Assembly (NCBI GenBank): GCA_001931905.2
Contig: MSJI02000221.1
Span: 1-16,842, forward strand
Reading direction: 5' to 3'
DNA from: Cladosporium sp. IMV 00045
Lineage: Eukaryota > Ascomycota > Dothideomycetes > Cladosporiales > Cladosporiaceae
DNA length: 16,842 bases
The notes beneath the pieces are model-generated. The model was not told the DNA's origin and ran no database searches. It saw only the letters and a program-made list of their open reading frames with translations. The position numbers and the translations under genes are program-made. Positions 1 through 9,081 of this stretch are shown one piece after another (position 1 is the stretch's first letter; each line of letters starts with the position of its first letter).

Positions 1-26
1 AAAAAAAAAAAAAAAAAAAAAAAAAA
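1..26. repeat. A26 homopolymer at the window edge
   Basis: The first 26 bases are all A, followed directly by mixed sequence. It lies 66 bp beyond the stop codon of the carboxypeptidase gene. It reads as T on that gene's strand, so it is not that gene's own poly(A). It may be a contig end, or the 3' tail of a retroposed element lying to the left; nothing inside the window decides between these. Confidence 0.9.
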
Positions 27-92
27 TCTATCATCTAGAGCAGAATACCACTTTTGGTATCAAATACTCAACATCGGCAACACATCAACTAT

Positions 93-1885
93 CTACGCCA
101 CCTCCCTAAAGATCGGATACTCGTCTCCCGCACTGACAGGGATGATACTGAACGCCGTAAACGACTCAGCAATCTCCGGCTCGAGAGCAATGAAAGCCTG
201 CGCCGCCTTCCTCTGGCGCGTACTGACCCTCCAGCTACCCGGTGGAAGGACAAGATCCTCTTTCACGAAAGGCTGCGTCGTCACCTTGTTCCGCACGACG
301 CCTTCGTAGTACTCGCCCTCGAGCTGCGACGACGTGATGTTGTACGCTTGCACGGGAGCGCGGTATTCGTACTTGAGCTCCTCGAGCTCCACGCCCATGA
401 TGCGCAGCTTCTCCGCCACGTCGATCCAATTGCGCGGGATGAGGTAGGCTTCCGGTCTAGAGGTTGTTTTATTGGGGAGCGCGGGCGTCGAGCTTTCGAA
501 TTCGATGGGCACTTGCACGATGCTGCCGTTGCGGATGTCGGCGAAAGTCCAGGTTCTTTGCTCACTGGGCTGGTAGTCGGTTAGGACGATGTCGTCGTCG
601 CTCTGGATGAAGTCTTCGATCGCGGTGTCGATTGTCGAGAGGACTTCGTCCACGTCGTCGCGTGCGATGTTGAGGAAAGATTCCAGCATGGTCAGGGCTG
701 CCGCTGTACGGCGCTGGAAGTGCTGCTCGGCCAGGCGAATGCCGCGGATTTCGGCGAGGATGACCACCGCCTGGTTCAAGCCCATGGCGTTGCGACCACT
801 TGTAGGGCTCGTGATGGCTTCTTCCATCTTGATGGGGCCCTCCACATCGCTGGTCTCGCCCGTGGCGTATGGCTCCCAGGACATACCACGGTCTTCGAGG
901 GCCTTGCCGATTCCGAGTCTGAACTTTCCATCGGTCAGGTTGCGGATTTCCTCGCGCACGTTGAGCTCCTTGACTCCCGCGATCATAGTGTCTGCGCCGT
1001 GGCGGTATCTACCGCCGTAGACTCTGCTGGCCGTGTACTCGTGCATGTCGATGACGATGTGAGGGTCGAAGTCGTTGTACGCGCGCTTGATGTCGCGAGT
1101 CTGTTGCTTGTCGAGTTTGGTGTGGTCTCTGTTTGGGTCAACGTTGCTGGCCTGGAAGAGGGATTAGCTACATCGCGGGTGGTCAATTGATCTTGAACTT
1201 ACGAGCTCACGCTGGAAATAGCTCGCTCCATCACGATTGTATCTAAGTGGCAAATGTCAGAGTCAAAGGCTATTCATCATCCGAAGTAAACATACCTGGG
1301 AAGCACTAGAATATCCATCCTCTCCAGAAGATGAGAGGTCCAAGTTTCGTTGGCATCCATCTTGCCCAACAATGCCATAATTCCCTGGTCGGCCGCCGGC
1401 TCATTGCCATGAATCAAACCTTGAATGTACACTCGGAGTTTCTCAGGCTTGCTAGCATTTCCGGAAATGCCTTGCTGGGAAGACTCGGTTAAGTACACGT
1501 AAGGAAGATGCCGGCCCTGCTCGGTCTGGAAGGGCGCGACGTAGTAGTTGTACCAATCATTGCGTTTCGCCAATGTCTGGAGAAAGTTGTCTGCGGGATG
1601 TCAGTGAGATCCAACGCGTGCTTTTGTTAGATACTCACCCAATACGAAATCCGGCGTCGGCTGAGAGGTGCCCTGAAACCAGCCCTCGGGTAGGGTCTCT
1701 GGATTCGTAAAAGCTGGTGACAGAAGAGGGATATCGATGTCGGGATAGTTGCGTGAGATGGCTTCACTGTCTCTCGAGACGGGAGAGGCGTTGTCTCCGT
1801 ATGTGGCTCCAGGAGATTGGGCTAGGACACTACTTCCTAGGCAAAGCAGTGCCGCTTTTATGCTTTTGGTCGATGTCACCACCAT
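93..1885 (-). CDS. Secreted M14-family zinc carboxypeptidase, four exons
   Basis: Exons (minus strand) are 1885-1639, 1590-1296, 1242-1203 and 1151-93. They join in frame to a 546-residue protein; the introns are 48, 53 and 51 bp with GTGAGT, GTATGT and GTAAGT donors and CAG/TAG acceptors. The start is the first ATG, and it gives a signal peptide: Lys residues, then a hydrophobic stretch ending near LAQS (about residues 11-23). M14 landmarks are visible. The zinc ligands are His143 and Glu146 in the HGNE motif, and His231 in IDMHEYT. An NRDG motif and a DPNRDH motif (about 199-204) carry substrate-binding residues, and Glu328 in ILAEIRG is the likely catalytic base. By family knowledge it removes C-terminal amino acids from peptides outside the cell. 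The third exon is only 40 bp. The last 150 residues or so extend beyond the catalytic core without a domain I recognise. Exact substrate preference (A-like or B-like) cannot be told. Confidence 0.93.
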
Positions 1886-1913
1886 GACTATGTATGTCAC
1901 ACAAGCCTTATCG

Positions 1914-1921
1914 CCAATTGG
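1914..1921. promoter_or_regulatory. Palindromic CCAATTGG (double CCAAT box)
   Basis: An 8-bp perfect palindrome carries CCAAT on both strands about 30 bp upstream of the carboxypeptidase ATG. CCAAT is the core bound by the fungal HAP/NF-Y complex. Its place between the TATA-like element and the ATG is unusual for a working CCAAT box, so it may be incidental leader sequence. Confidence 0.3.
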
Positions 1922-1998
1922 TGTAGTAAATTGTCCAAATAGCAAGGGTGATTACTCAGCTCAGCAGCCTCGACACTTTTCGTGAGGCGATAGCTTGC

Positions 1999-2005
1999 TT
2001 AAATA
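1999..2005 (-). promoter_or_regulatory. TATA-like element (TATTTAA) of the carboxypeptidase gene
   Basis: TATTTAA reads on the minus strand about 114 bp upstream of the carboxypeptidase ATG. That distance allows a leader of roughly 70-85 nt. No other TATA-like element closer to the ATG was seen. This is a motif match only. Confidence 0.45.
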
Positions 2006-2009
2006 CACC

Positions 2010-5000
2010 ATCATGCATATCACTACCACGGTCAATCAATCATGCCATGCATCAAGATCCCCAAGGCCAAGAGGTTTCTCCGAAACCCGCCGGCACGGAA
2101 TGCAGCTGCAGCCATGTTCTCCGGTCCAAGTAAATGATCTGTCGAGCAAAGACTGACATCGTGATCTTGGCTGCAATGTGATAAGAGGGGAAAGTTATGG
2201 GAAGGAAGCAAGTGTCTTTGTGAGGCTCTGGCCGCCAGCCTGAGTTTGGTAGGTGGTAAGGTAAGACGGCGGGTCTGAATCCACTCGTGGAAGATGGAGT
2301 CCTTGATTCAGAGCTTGGACAAGTCTTGGTAATGGGCAGTGCCGGTGGCATAAGCATAGTTCCCTACCGCTATTGCCGTTTGTAACGTTGTGACGTTGGG
2401 AATGCACGAAGGTCACTTGCATTTCCACAGCAGCTGTTTCTTCGTGCATTAGAGGGTGAAGCGAAGGAATTGACCCGCTTCAAGGACTGTCATGTGAGTG
2501 GTTGTGAAGTGGCTGGGAGAATGTCTGTCCGAGGGTATGAGTGATGGGGTTGACATAGCCACGATATGATTATCAAATGATGACAATCTGGGGTTGAAAA
2601 TGCGGGGTTTGTGATATGAAGATGGCGATCAGTAACATCCACGCGACTTTTCCCAAAGGCGAAAATGAACGGGATCCATGTGCTAGGCTTCAACTGGGTG
2701 CGATCCACAATGGCTAGACCGGGATGTCTCTTGGCGCATCCCGACATCGCTATCGCATCATGTCAACGGCAGGTTCTCAAAGCATACTGTGTCTTCTTGC
2801 AACGAGAGTCACGACGATCAAGGCAGCCTTTCTGAATCAAAGCTCTGCTGTCTTTTCGATCAAGGCCGTTTATTCGACAAGAATAGAAGTCCCGCGGCCG
2901 GTAGAGCCGAGCAGGGCTGAGACCTTGTCTTGGGGAATTCCTCCGAGATAACAGTCGCTTAGACATGCATGCATGAGTTGGCGAGACTAAGGCATTGAGC
3001 CCTCATGCCGCGGTATGTCACCACGGCTAGAACTTGGAACCGTGTTGCGATTTCCATCAATCGATCATTGCTCCCACCAGCCGATCTGATGACAGTAGTA
3101 CATCGACACTTCAGTTGCACTCAGACAATTTAGTCGTGACGGTTCCGACGTCCATTATGAGTTACTATACTGCCGTGAAAGGGACCAAAGTATAATTTCG
3201 TTGTTCGATTTCAATGAAGTACGGCAAATCCAGACCAACACGCAAATCAATCGATGAGTTTGCCTGCCAGCACTACGAGTTTAACGCATGAGCACATGAT
3301 ATCGATCCAGAATCGGGAAGTGATCTTGGACAGCAATACTGGATTGGGCGTCTTGTCAGAATTCCAGTTTCAACGCATTCACGAAAATCTTCCTCTACTC
3401 GCCAGTAAACCTGTTGCACCATAATGAGCGCAAAAATCAGATTAAGCGGACAGAAGAGCTGTTCAATCGTAGCTTGCAACAGCCCATGGGTTTGCCGAAT
3501 AAGGCTGATCAACTTGAGTCTTTTGAGGGTGTCCAAAGCTGCTTCTAGTGTCCTAAGAGCAAGCGCTCCCCAGGCTGTAATCGAATACAACTCTGGGCCA
3601 CCTCATGTCATCAGTTCGATGAAGTCGAGACAAGGTTCGTCCAAGCATCGGCTCCTGCCTTCAAGCACTGCTCAGTTGCGTATGGACTAGCAGTTCACGG
3701 CTGCAGGTAAGTGCCGTATCATGATCCCCGTGGCACCTGCAAGCGAGGCGGTGGCGGAGCTTGCTATCCTGTTTGCTCGTTCCTTTGGAGGAAAGGGTGG
3801 TGCATTCTCCTTTCTAATTTGGCGCCGAAAGCAATAGCGATGAGCCCTCGTCTGAGCACGCTAGCCTTGCCAGCATAGCGAAGCATCGATACGCTGCCGG
3901 TCGACAGTCGTCCAATCGGATGTAGTCTTCGTAGTGCCCTTTTTCCTGGGATATAGCGAGTCAGTATCCAGGTGCGTTGTGAGGCATGGCAGCTGTCAAC
4001 AGCGCATTTCAGCCAGCGAACAGCACATAAATTCCCATTAGCGAAACCAGTCCGACTGAAGAAATCTCATGTCTCTTGGAGGCAGCATATAATGACATTG
4101 CACGACAGGGTGACGGCTCTTTTGGCTTGGCTTTCGAATCGTCATCATGTGATTCACATGAGAAGAGCGGTCTTTTTCTTCGCTGCTAGGATCAGCTCGT
4201 TGCAAGATTGGCCAGTCAGATCCGCATCGTAGTACAGAGTGAATGGTGTAATTCTCAGCGCGATCTTGTGCGATTTACAACTTTCGTTTGTGCTGCTTTC
4301 AGGTAAGGAAAAGATCGCGTTCGTTTCGGATCTCACTTTAAACATCAAGACAAAGCGTTATGTCTCATTAAGTCCGTCCACTGACTGTGAAGTGATTTAA
4401 GAGGAATCACTTACTTGTGGTTCATACTATCTTTTCGTCAAATGGTCTGAGTGATCGAGATGGCTTATGTGTCAACTCTGCGGCGTTACAGAGGAGACTG
4501 CTTGGCAAGGTACATACCTGTAAGCTTTTGCACTCGTATAGGAGTTAGAAAAGGTGAGTAGGGTATTCCAAGTTTCCCCAGTTGTTGTTCTTCTATATCC
4601 TGGACCGGGAGTCAATCCGGGAAAAGCGAGCGTTCCGTGTTGTTCGTATCAAGTAGCCAGCCTTGTCGATAAGCCAAAATCTTCGTCACAACGATTAGGC
4701 TGAAACGACTGTGTGTTTATCGTGCATGCGTGGAAATCGTTGGTCCGATTGATCGATCGAAATGTCGTCGCCCTTACGTTCGAGGGAGAACTGATTCTCG
4801 AAGTAAGTTCAAATTCTGTTGGCCCGAGCGACATAAATCAACAGACCTCCGACCATCAACAAAATGCTCACACCACATGGCCTTGACAATGATGATGGTG
4901 TCTTCTCTGGTGCCCCCCGCATCATTTCAATCATATCAGCCCCCGGGAAAGCACGACTGGTAGCCGCGAATCTCAAATTCACACCTCAAAAAGATAATGC

Positions 5001-5041
5001 CTCTAAAACATCGCCAACCACACCAAAAGAGACAGGAGCAC
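2010..5041. other. Intergenic region, about 3 kb, no gene supported
   Basis: Only short open frames occur on either strand, with stops about as often as chance would give. None has a convincing domain, signal peptide or spliced extension. The longest is on the minus strand at 3273-3590 (105 codons) and has no ATG start. Near 2815-2880 the motif GATCAAGGC occurs twice, which is too little to call a repeat. Base composition looks balanced, without the strong AT enrichment of heavily RIP-mutated fungal repeats. A gene with many short exons or a non-coding transcript cannot be excluded. Confidence 0.6.
5025..5028 (-). terminator. RNA polymerase III terminator (T4)
   Basis: A run of four T on the minus strand begins 13 bases past the discriminator base of the tRNA-Arg gene. 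This is the usual minimal pol III stop signal at a typical distance. Confidence 0.7.
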
Positions 5042-5113
5042 AACCCGACGCGGGACTCGAACCCGCAGCCTCGAGATTAGAAGTCTCGCGCGCTACCATT
5101 GCGCTAGCCGGGC
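5042..5113 (-). tRNA. tRNA-Arg(UCU): tRNA-Arg, anticodon UCU, intronless
   Basis: The minus strand folds as a full cloverleaf. The acceptor stem pairs GCCCGGC with GTCGGGT (with G-U pairs). The D stem is GCGC/GCGC around an AATGGTA loop. The anticodon stem is CGAGA/TCTCG around loop CTTCTAA. The variable loop has five bases, and the T stem GCGGG/CCCGC encloses TTCGAGT. The anticodon TCT lies at 5079-5081, so the tRNA reads AGA (and perhaps AGG) arginine codons. There is no intron after position 37. The T-arm includes the GGTTCGAGTCC B box of the internal pol III promoter. CCA is not encoded, as expected in eukaryotes. It stands alone, with no neighbouring tRNA gene. Confidence 0.97.
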
Positions 5114-5848
5114 TCGAAACGAATTAATCGTGAAGAAACAGAGATTCCACGCTTGACGTGATGGCTGGGGGTGCAAAATTGTATATGACGCCTAATATTT
5201 TGCTTTGGAAGCGTGGACGATCAGGATGAGGAGACACTGGACTATTCTGGACGTTCTGAACAAGATATATTGAATAGAATGTTCGATCGTAGCATGATCA
5301 TGAAGTGGAAGATTTTCTAAGTCAGAGGTGAGGTTGGAGAACGGGCAACTACCTCCAGGTAGCCATTGAACGATCACATTAAGCACAAAGAGCACGAGTG
5401 GATCGAAGACCAATATTCTCAATCGCTCAAACGTGAAATCGAAGACCGGAACGAGATAATCATGTCAAACGAGGCATATCCTTCGAATTCGATCAGAGTG
5501 AGGTGAAAATTCTGACAAGTGAGGTCCAGCTGAGTTTCCACCAAGCCAAACAGATGCACGCCCAACTTGCACTACGACATCAGTGGTGCTGCAATCTTAG
5601 ACATGTGTGATCATATCAAGGCATGTTGGCCGCATGCGCTGCTTCTCATGTTTTATCACCAACGGCATCTCAGGGTACTGCTGTTGGAATATGCTATCCA
5701 CTCCACTCCACTCCATTGGGGACGCCTTGCAGAAAGCCACGATACATGAGTCTCAAGAACGACTTTGCCTACAAGAACCATCCAATGCCATAAAGAGAAA
5801 TACCCACGCTATGCAGAAAGCAACAAACAAATACCAGAGCCAACCAGA
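5114..5848. other. Intergenic region between the tRNA and dpb4, no gene
   Basis: No credible coding frame is seen. The stretch lies upstream of the tRNA (minus strand) and downstream of dpb4, so it probably holds the dpb4 3' UTR and terminator. The only local structure is a short CCACT tandem at 5698-5715. Confidence 0.6.
5698..5715. repeat. Short CCACT tandem (3.6 copies)
   Basis: Three CCACT units followed by CCA occur in tandem, about 130 bp beyond the dpb4 stop codon. It is a minor microsatellite with no evident function. Confidence 0.8.
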
Positions 5849-6900
5849 CTAGTCACTCTCATGACCATCATCAAGAGCCTCATCCTTGATGGCCCCTCGC
5901 CCTTCGAGATCCCCATCGTCCACGCCTTCCATAGTCTCATCCGCAACATCATCTCCGTCCTCATCACCATCATCGTCTTCAGGCTCGTCATCCTCCGCAT
6001 CATCATCGTCGACATCGTCTTCCACGTCCTCCACATCCTCAGCATCATCCACAGGCTCTCCTGGCGTGATGACGACATGCCCATCTGTGCCCTTGAATTT
6101 CTTCGCTGGACGCTCACCGTCACCTCCTTGCATTTCGACATCAGCCTGCCCGTTTGCAACTCCATTCAGTTGGGCGGCCAGCAGAGAAGCGTCTGTTGCG
6201 TCGGCGGCGTCTCCACCTTCGCCTTCGGTACCAGCCGCGGCAGCCTTCTCTGCCTTTACGCGGTGGCGGTAGGAATTCCGCTTATCGCATTGAGTGTCGT
6301 TGTATTCTAGGCAGAAACGTCAGCATGTTTGTTGCGAGTTGTGAGGTGGAAGCATGATGGAGAGCCTACTCTTCAGCTCAGCTTCAAGTCGAGGCAGAAA
6401 CCCTTCCAGCTCTGCGTCTTTGAGTGCCGACATGACGTCTTGTGGTGAGATTGTCTTTTTGCCACCCATGCGAGCAAGGTCGTTGGAGCTGGAGGGAGAA
6501 GAAGTTAGCAAGTGATCGCGTGGCAATGGCTTCTTGCGTGGCGAGAGTGAATTTATTGTGGAAACTCGCAAGGGACGAGATCAAACATACTTGGCTGCAA
6601 TGTAGCTAACGAACACGGTCGCGCTTTTGTGCATGGCCAATAAGGCGTCTTTCTGTATTTGTGTGTTTGCTGGTAGTACTCCTTTTGCGAGACGGGCGAT
6701 CATGGATTTTGGCAGGCTGAGGTCCTGGATGGTCGTCAGCATTAGGAATTCATGGACGAAGATGCTCAAACAATGCTACACACCTCAACACCAATGCTGT
6801 CTTTGTCTTTGCTGGCTTTTGAAGGTGCAGGCGCAGCTGCTGGTGCTGGCTCTGCGCCATCCTCTGGAGGGTTTGATGCGGTGCTCTTCCGAGGGGGCAT
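5849..6900 (-). CDS. dpb4: DNA polymerase epsilon subunit D (Dpb4/POLE3-like), four exons
   Basis: Exons (minus strand) are 6900-6784, 6724-6591, 6488-6370 and 6306-5849. They join in frame to 275 residues; the introns are 59, 102 and 63 bp. The ATG sits in a near-ideal context (CCACC before it). Residues 1-39 are a Pro/Ala/Ser-rich lead. Residues 42-122 form an NF-YB-type histone fold, starting LSLPKSMIARLAK and including TQIQKDALLAMHKSATVFVSYIAA, then KKTISPQDVMSALKDAELEGFLPRLEAEL. After a basic KRNSYRHR stretch, the tail is very acidic (Asp/Glu runs at about 220-265). By homology it pairs with Dpb3/POLE4 in the leading-strand replicase, helps hold it on double-stranded DNA and carries parental H3-H4; in some organisms it also serves ISW2/CHRAC remodellers. 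The third donor (GTAGGC) is weak, but splicing there restores the conserved LKKYN junction. Confidence 0.93.
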
Positions 6901-8005
6901 GGTGGCGCAGAAGGTCGAGTTGAGGGAATGTCACGGGTGTGTCCAGATAATACTAGATGAATGGATCCTTGGTTGCGGCGTTGCAGTGGCGGTAGGTGAT
7001 GTAGAAAATGCGGTACGTGCGTGTGACACGTCAATACGCCCTTTCGCGACAAATTGGCGTTGGACGTTGGAGATTGGAGAGAGTAGTGTGGTGGTGGTTT
7101 TCCCGCTCGCTCGCTGAACCCTTCCTCCCCGAACCTCACCCTAGCAGCTTTGCCTTCCTTGCCTTAACTCATGCGACTGCACAAAGGCAGTGAACACATG
7201 CTTTGTTACCTTACCTTATGACCCGAGCACCACGCCCACTGCAACAGACTATGTGCTTCAAGATGTTCTTAACGTTCAACATGGCAACCCTTGAGAGAGC
7301 TTCACTTTTGAGGTTCGTTAATTTTCTTCTATCCTGGTACACAGGTATATATATGGGCAATTGCCATCCTTTTCGAGACGCAGTGACCTGGAAAAGAAAG
7401 AACTCGATCTACATTCACGATTCTATGGCTGGACCAATTGGCACCAGACAGCAAAAGAATTACTGAGATGATCATGTATTTACACATGATATGTAACGAC
7501 GTCTGCTGGATATGAACAGAGTTACGCTGTGTCGAATAGGACTTCCTGGCATCGCAGGTAGTACCAGAGTCTTCTCAAGTGCAAGACCGGCACTTCTTGC
7601 GACTGGACGATTTGTACTTCAAGGTCTTGCAACTCTCGAAGTGCACATGGCCCAAAAATGCATTGAGTAGATTTCCTGATGCCAGCAGATGTGCCGACAG
7701 ATTCAAAACACGCGAAACCGCACCCAGAAATTTCGTGCATTTTGAGTGATACTCAAGCCTTGGTTTGTAGCTGGCTTGTTGATTGCTAGATGCAGGGCAG
7801 GCGAGTGTGCTCGCGTTGAAGAGACTGGCATTACCGCACGGCCGAATCGTGGTTTGCAGGGTATCTCTGAGCAGCGATGAACTTCCAACAAGCTGCTGCC
7901 CATGTACTCTTGCTTGGGTGTACCGGAATGCCAGCATCCAACGAGGATAAAACGTCTCGTAAGCCTCCTTTTGAGCAGTTCACATGTCAAACTTCATTCC
8001 CTCCC
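6901..8005. other. Intergenic region between dpb4 and vps37, about 1.1 kb
   Basis: The left part is the dpb4 promoter (minus strand) and the right end is downstream of vps37. No convincing gene was found. A minus-strand open frame at 7575-7937 contains a cysteine motif recalling small secreted fungal proteins, but it lacks a signal peptide and starts only at a non-ATG codon, so I do not call it a gene. Confidence 0.55.
7042..7048 (-). promoter_or_regulatory. CGCGAAA: SBF/MBF (E2F-like) cell-cycle element upstream of dpb4
   Basis: CGCGAAA reads on the minus strand about 142 bp upstream of the dpb4 ATG. It matches the yeast SCB consensus CRCGAAA and resembles E2F cores that drive G1/S transcription of replication genes. 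A single 7-mer is weak evidence by itself; the replication role of the gene makes it plausible. Confidence 0.35.
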
Positions 8006-8782
8006 TCACCGCCATCCGCCTACTCTTCCCTCATCCCACCTTCTCTTTCTTTCCGCTCTCAAGAAGCCTGTCTTCTTATTCTCTTTCACCCGCCGCACAA
8101 ACTCTCCAATCTCACGATCCGATGCCATACCTCCCTCATCAAGCCAGCTCTCCTCAACTCCTTTCACCAACTGCTCCTGCTCCTGTACGCTTGCGCTTAG
8201 CCTCTGGTACAAAGCCATTGGACTGAAAGACTGCAGAGCATCTTCTGTCTCGGAAAGCTTTGTGCGGTGTTGCTGTTCCAGAGCGCGTAGTGACAATAGA
8301 CGTGATTGCGATTGCTCGCGCTGCCGGTTCAATCGTGCTTCTAGCTGGAGGAGGGAGTCGGCGAGGGCGACGTTGGTTTCGATCAAAGGCTGTAATGACT
8401 GCTGAGAGGCGGGAATGGCAGGGTGAGTGGTGTTCGGATCGTTGAGTAGTGCAGTCTGCAGATCCCTGTCTTCTAGCAATTGGTGAAGGTCGGATGTGTT
8501 CTTCTCTTTCAGCATCTCGGGGAGCCAGTTGTGCTCGATGGGCGGTATTGATGGTTGAGGCGGGGCTTGCTGTTGGGAATATTGGCTTGGGTTGCCGTCG
8601 AGCTCTGACACCACATTTTGCTGCTGCTGTCCTGGCGGAGGCGGTGGTAAAGGAGGGCCTCTGGTAGGCGTTGAAGAGCCAGATGGTTTGGGTGGAGGAA
8701 CAGGAGGGGTTGATGTGTAGTACGTTGGAGCGGGCTGCATTGCTGGAGAGCTGGAGTAGACGGGAGTAGAAGAGTATGACAT
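8006..8782 (-). CDS. vps37: ESCRT-I subunit Vps37, Mod_r domain protein
   Basis: This is a single-exon gene of 258 residues. Residues 1-85 are a low-complexity Pro/Ser/Gln-rich N-terminus with a PPLPPPPP run. The Mod_r domain begins near WLPEMLKEKNTSDLHQLLED (about 86-105). It continues through a long, charged helical stretch (about 125-210, Gln/Glu/Arg/Leu-rich, coiled-coil-like) and ends with a region in which FVRRVKENKK is followed by RWDEGRVGGW. By homology it binds Vps23 and Vps28 in ESCRT-I, which sorts ubiquitinated membrane proteins into multivesicular bodies at the endosome. The ATG at 8782 is the first ATG in the frame. The frame stays open upstream for about 25 more codons to a TAA, without another ATG. 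It is transcribed divergently from the zinc-finger gene, about 300 bp away. Confidence 0.9.
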   Translation of the reverse strand: MSYSSTPVYSSSPAMQPAPTYYTSTPPVPPPKPSGSSTPTRGPPLPPPPPGQQQQNVVSELDGNPSQYSQQQAPPQPSIPPIEHNWLPEMLKEKNTSDLHQLLEDRDLQTALLNDPNTTHPAIPASQQSLQPLIETNVALADSLLQLEARLNRQREQSQSRLLSLRALEQQHRTKLSETEDALQSFSPMALYQRLSASVQEQEQLVKGVEESWLDEGGMASDREIGEFVRRVKENKKTGFLRAERKRRWDEGRVGGWR

Positions 8783-9081
8783 CGTGGGCAAGACTGTTGA
8801 CTTAACCACTGGTATCGGCTGCTCCAAGTCTTGTGTACCTTCACGATTGTAACCAAAGGTTGAGTGTTATGTTATCATCGGGCTGCGGAATTCGCCCGCC
8901 GTCAGTGTTGCCGCTTCGGCTTTTGCTAGAGGTATCTTTCGCCGCCTGCTGCTCAACGACACCGCCCATCTTCAGATACTGCCGGCAGAACCAGCGACCT
9001 TCCCCATCATATCGCGTCTGCCCTACCGACACCCTCCAATTATATACGCGACCTCTTCTGGTGAGAGGCAACGGCGTCGCT
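8783..9081. promoter_or_regulatory. Shared divergent promoter of vps37 and the zinc-finger gene
   Basis: Only 299 bp separate the two divergent ATG codons, so both promoters and both leaders must lie here or overlap. No clear TATA box was found. An ATG at 8869 opens a frame that runs without a stop into the zinc-finger gene. Confidence 0.65.

Noticed and set aside
1601..1945. Longer carboxypeptidase start at 1945
   Set aside because: The codon at 1945 is TTG. The first ATG in the frame is at 1885 and gives a proper signal peptide.
4390..4412. Perfect 8-bp inverted repeat (AAGTGATT/AATCACTT) with a 7-base loop
   Set aside because: Several such hairpins are expected by chance in 17 kb, and there is no T-run, gene end or other context to give it a role.
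4864..5127. Plus-strand 87-codon open frame across the tRNA gene
   Set aside because: Its C-terminal half (PDAGLEPAASRLEVSRATIAL) is simply the antisense translation of the tRNA-Arg gene, a well-known false-protein artefact.
5886..6272. Plus-strand Ser/Pro-rich 128-codon open frame
   Set aside because: It is the antisense shadow of the acidic Asp/Glu codons in dpb4 exon 4; the serine runs come from reverse-complemented GAY/GAR codons.
5765..6310. Plus-strand 181-codon hydrophobic open frame
   Set aside because: It is also antisense to dpb4; the apparent membrane segments (Ile/Val/His runs) are produced by the same acidic repeat read in another frame.
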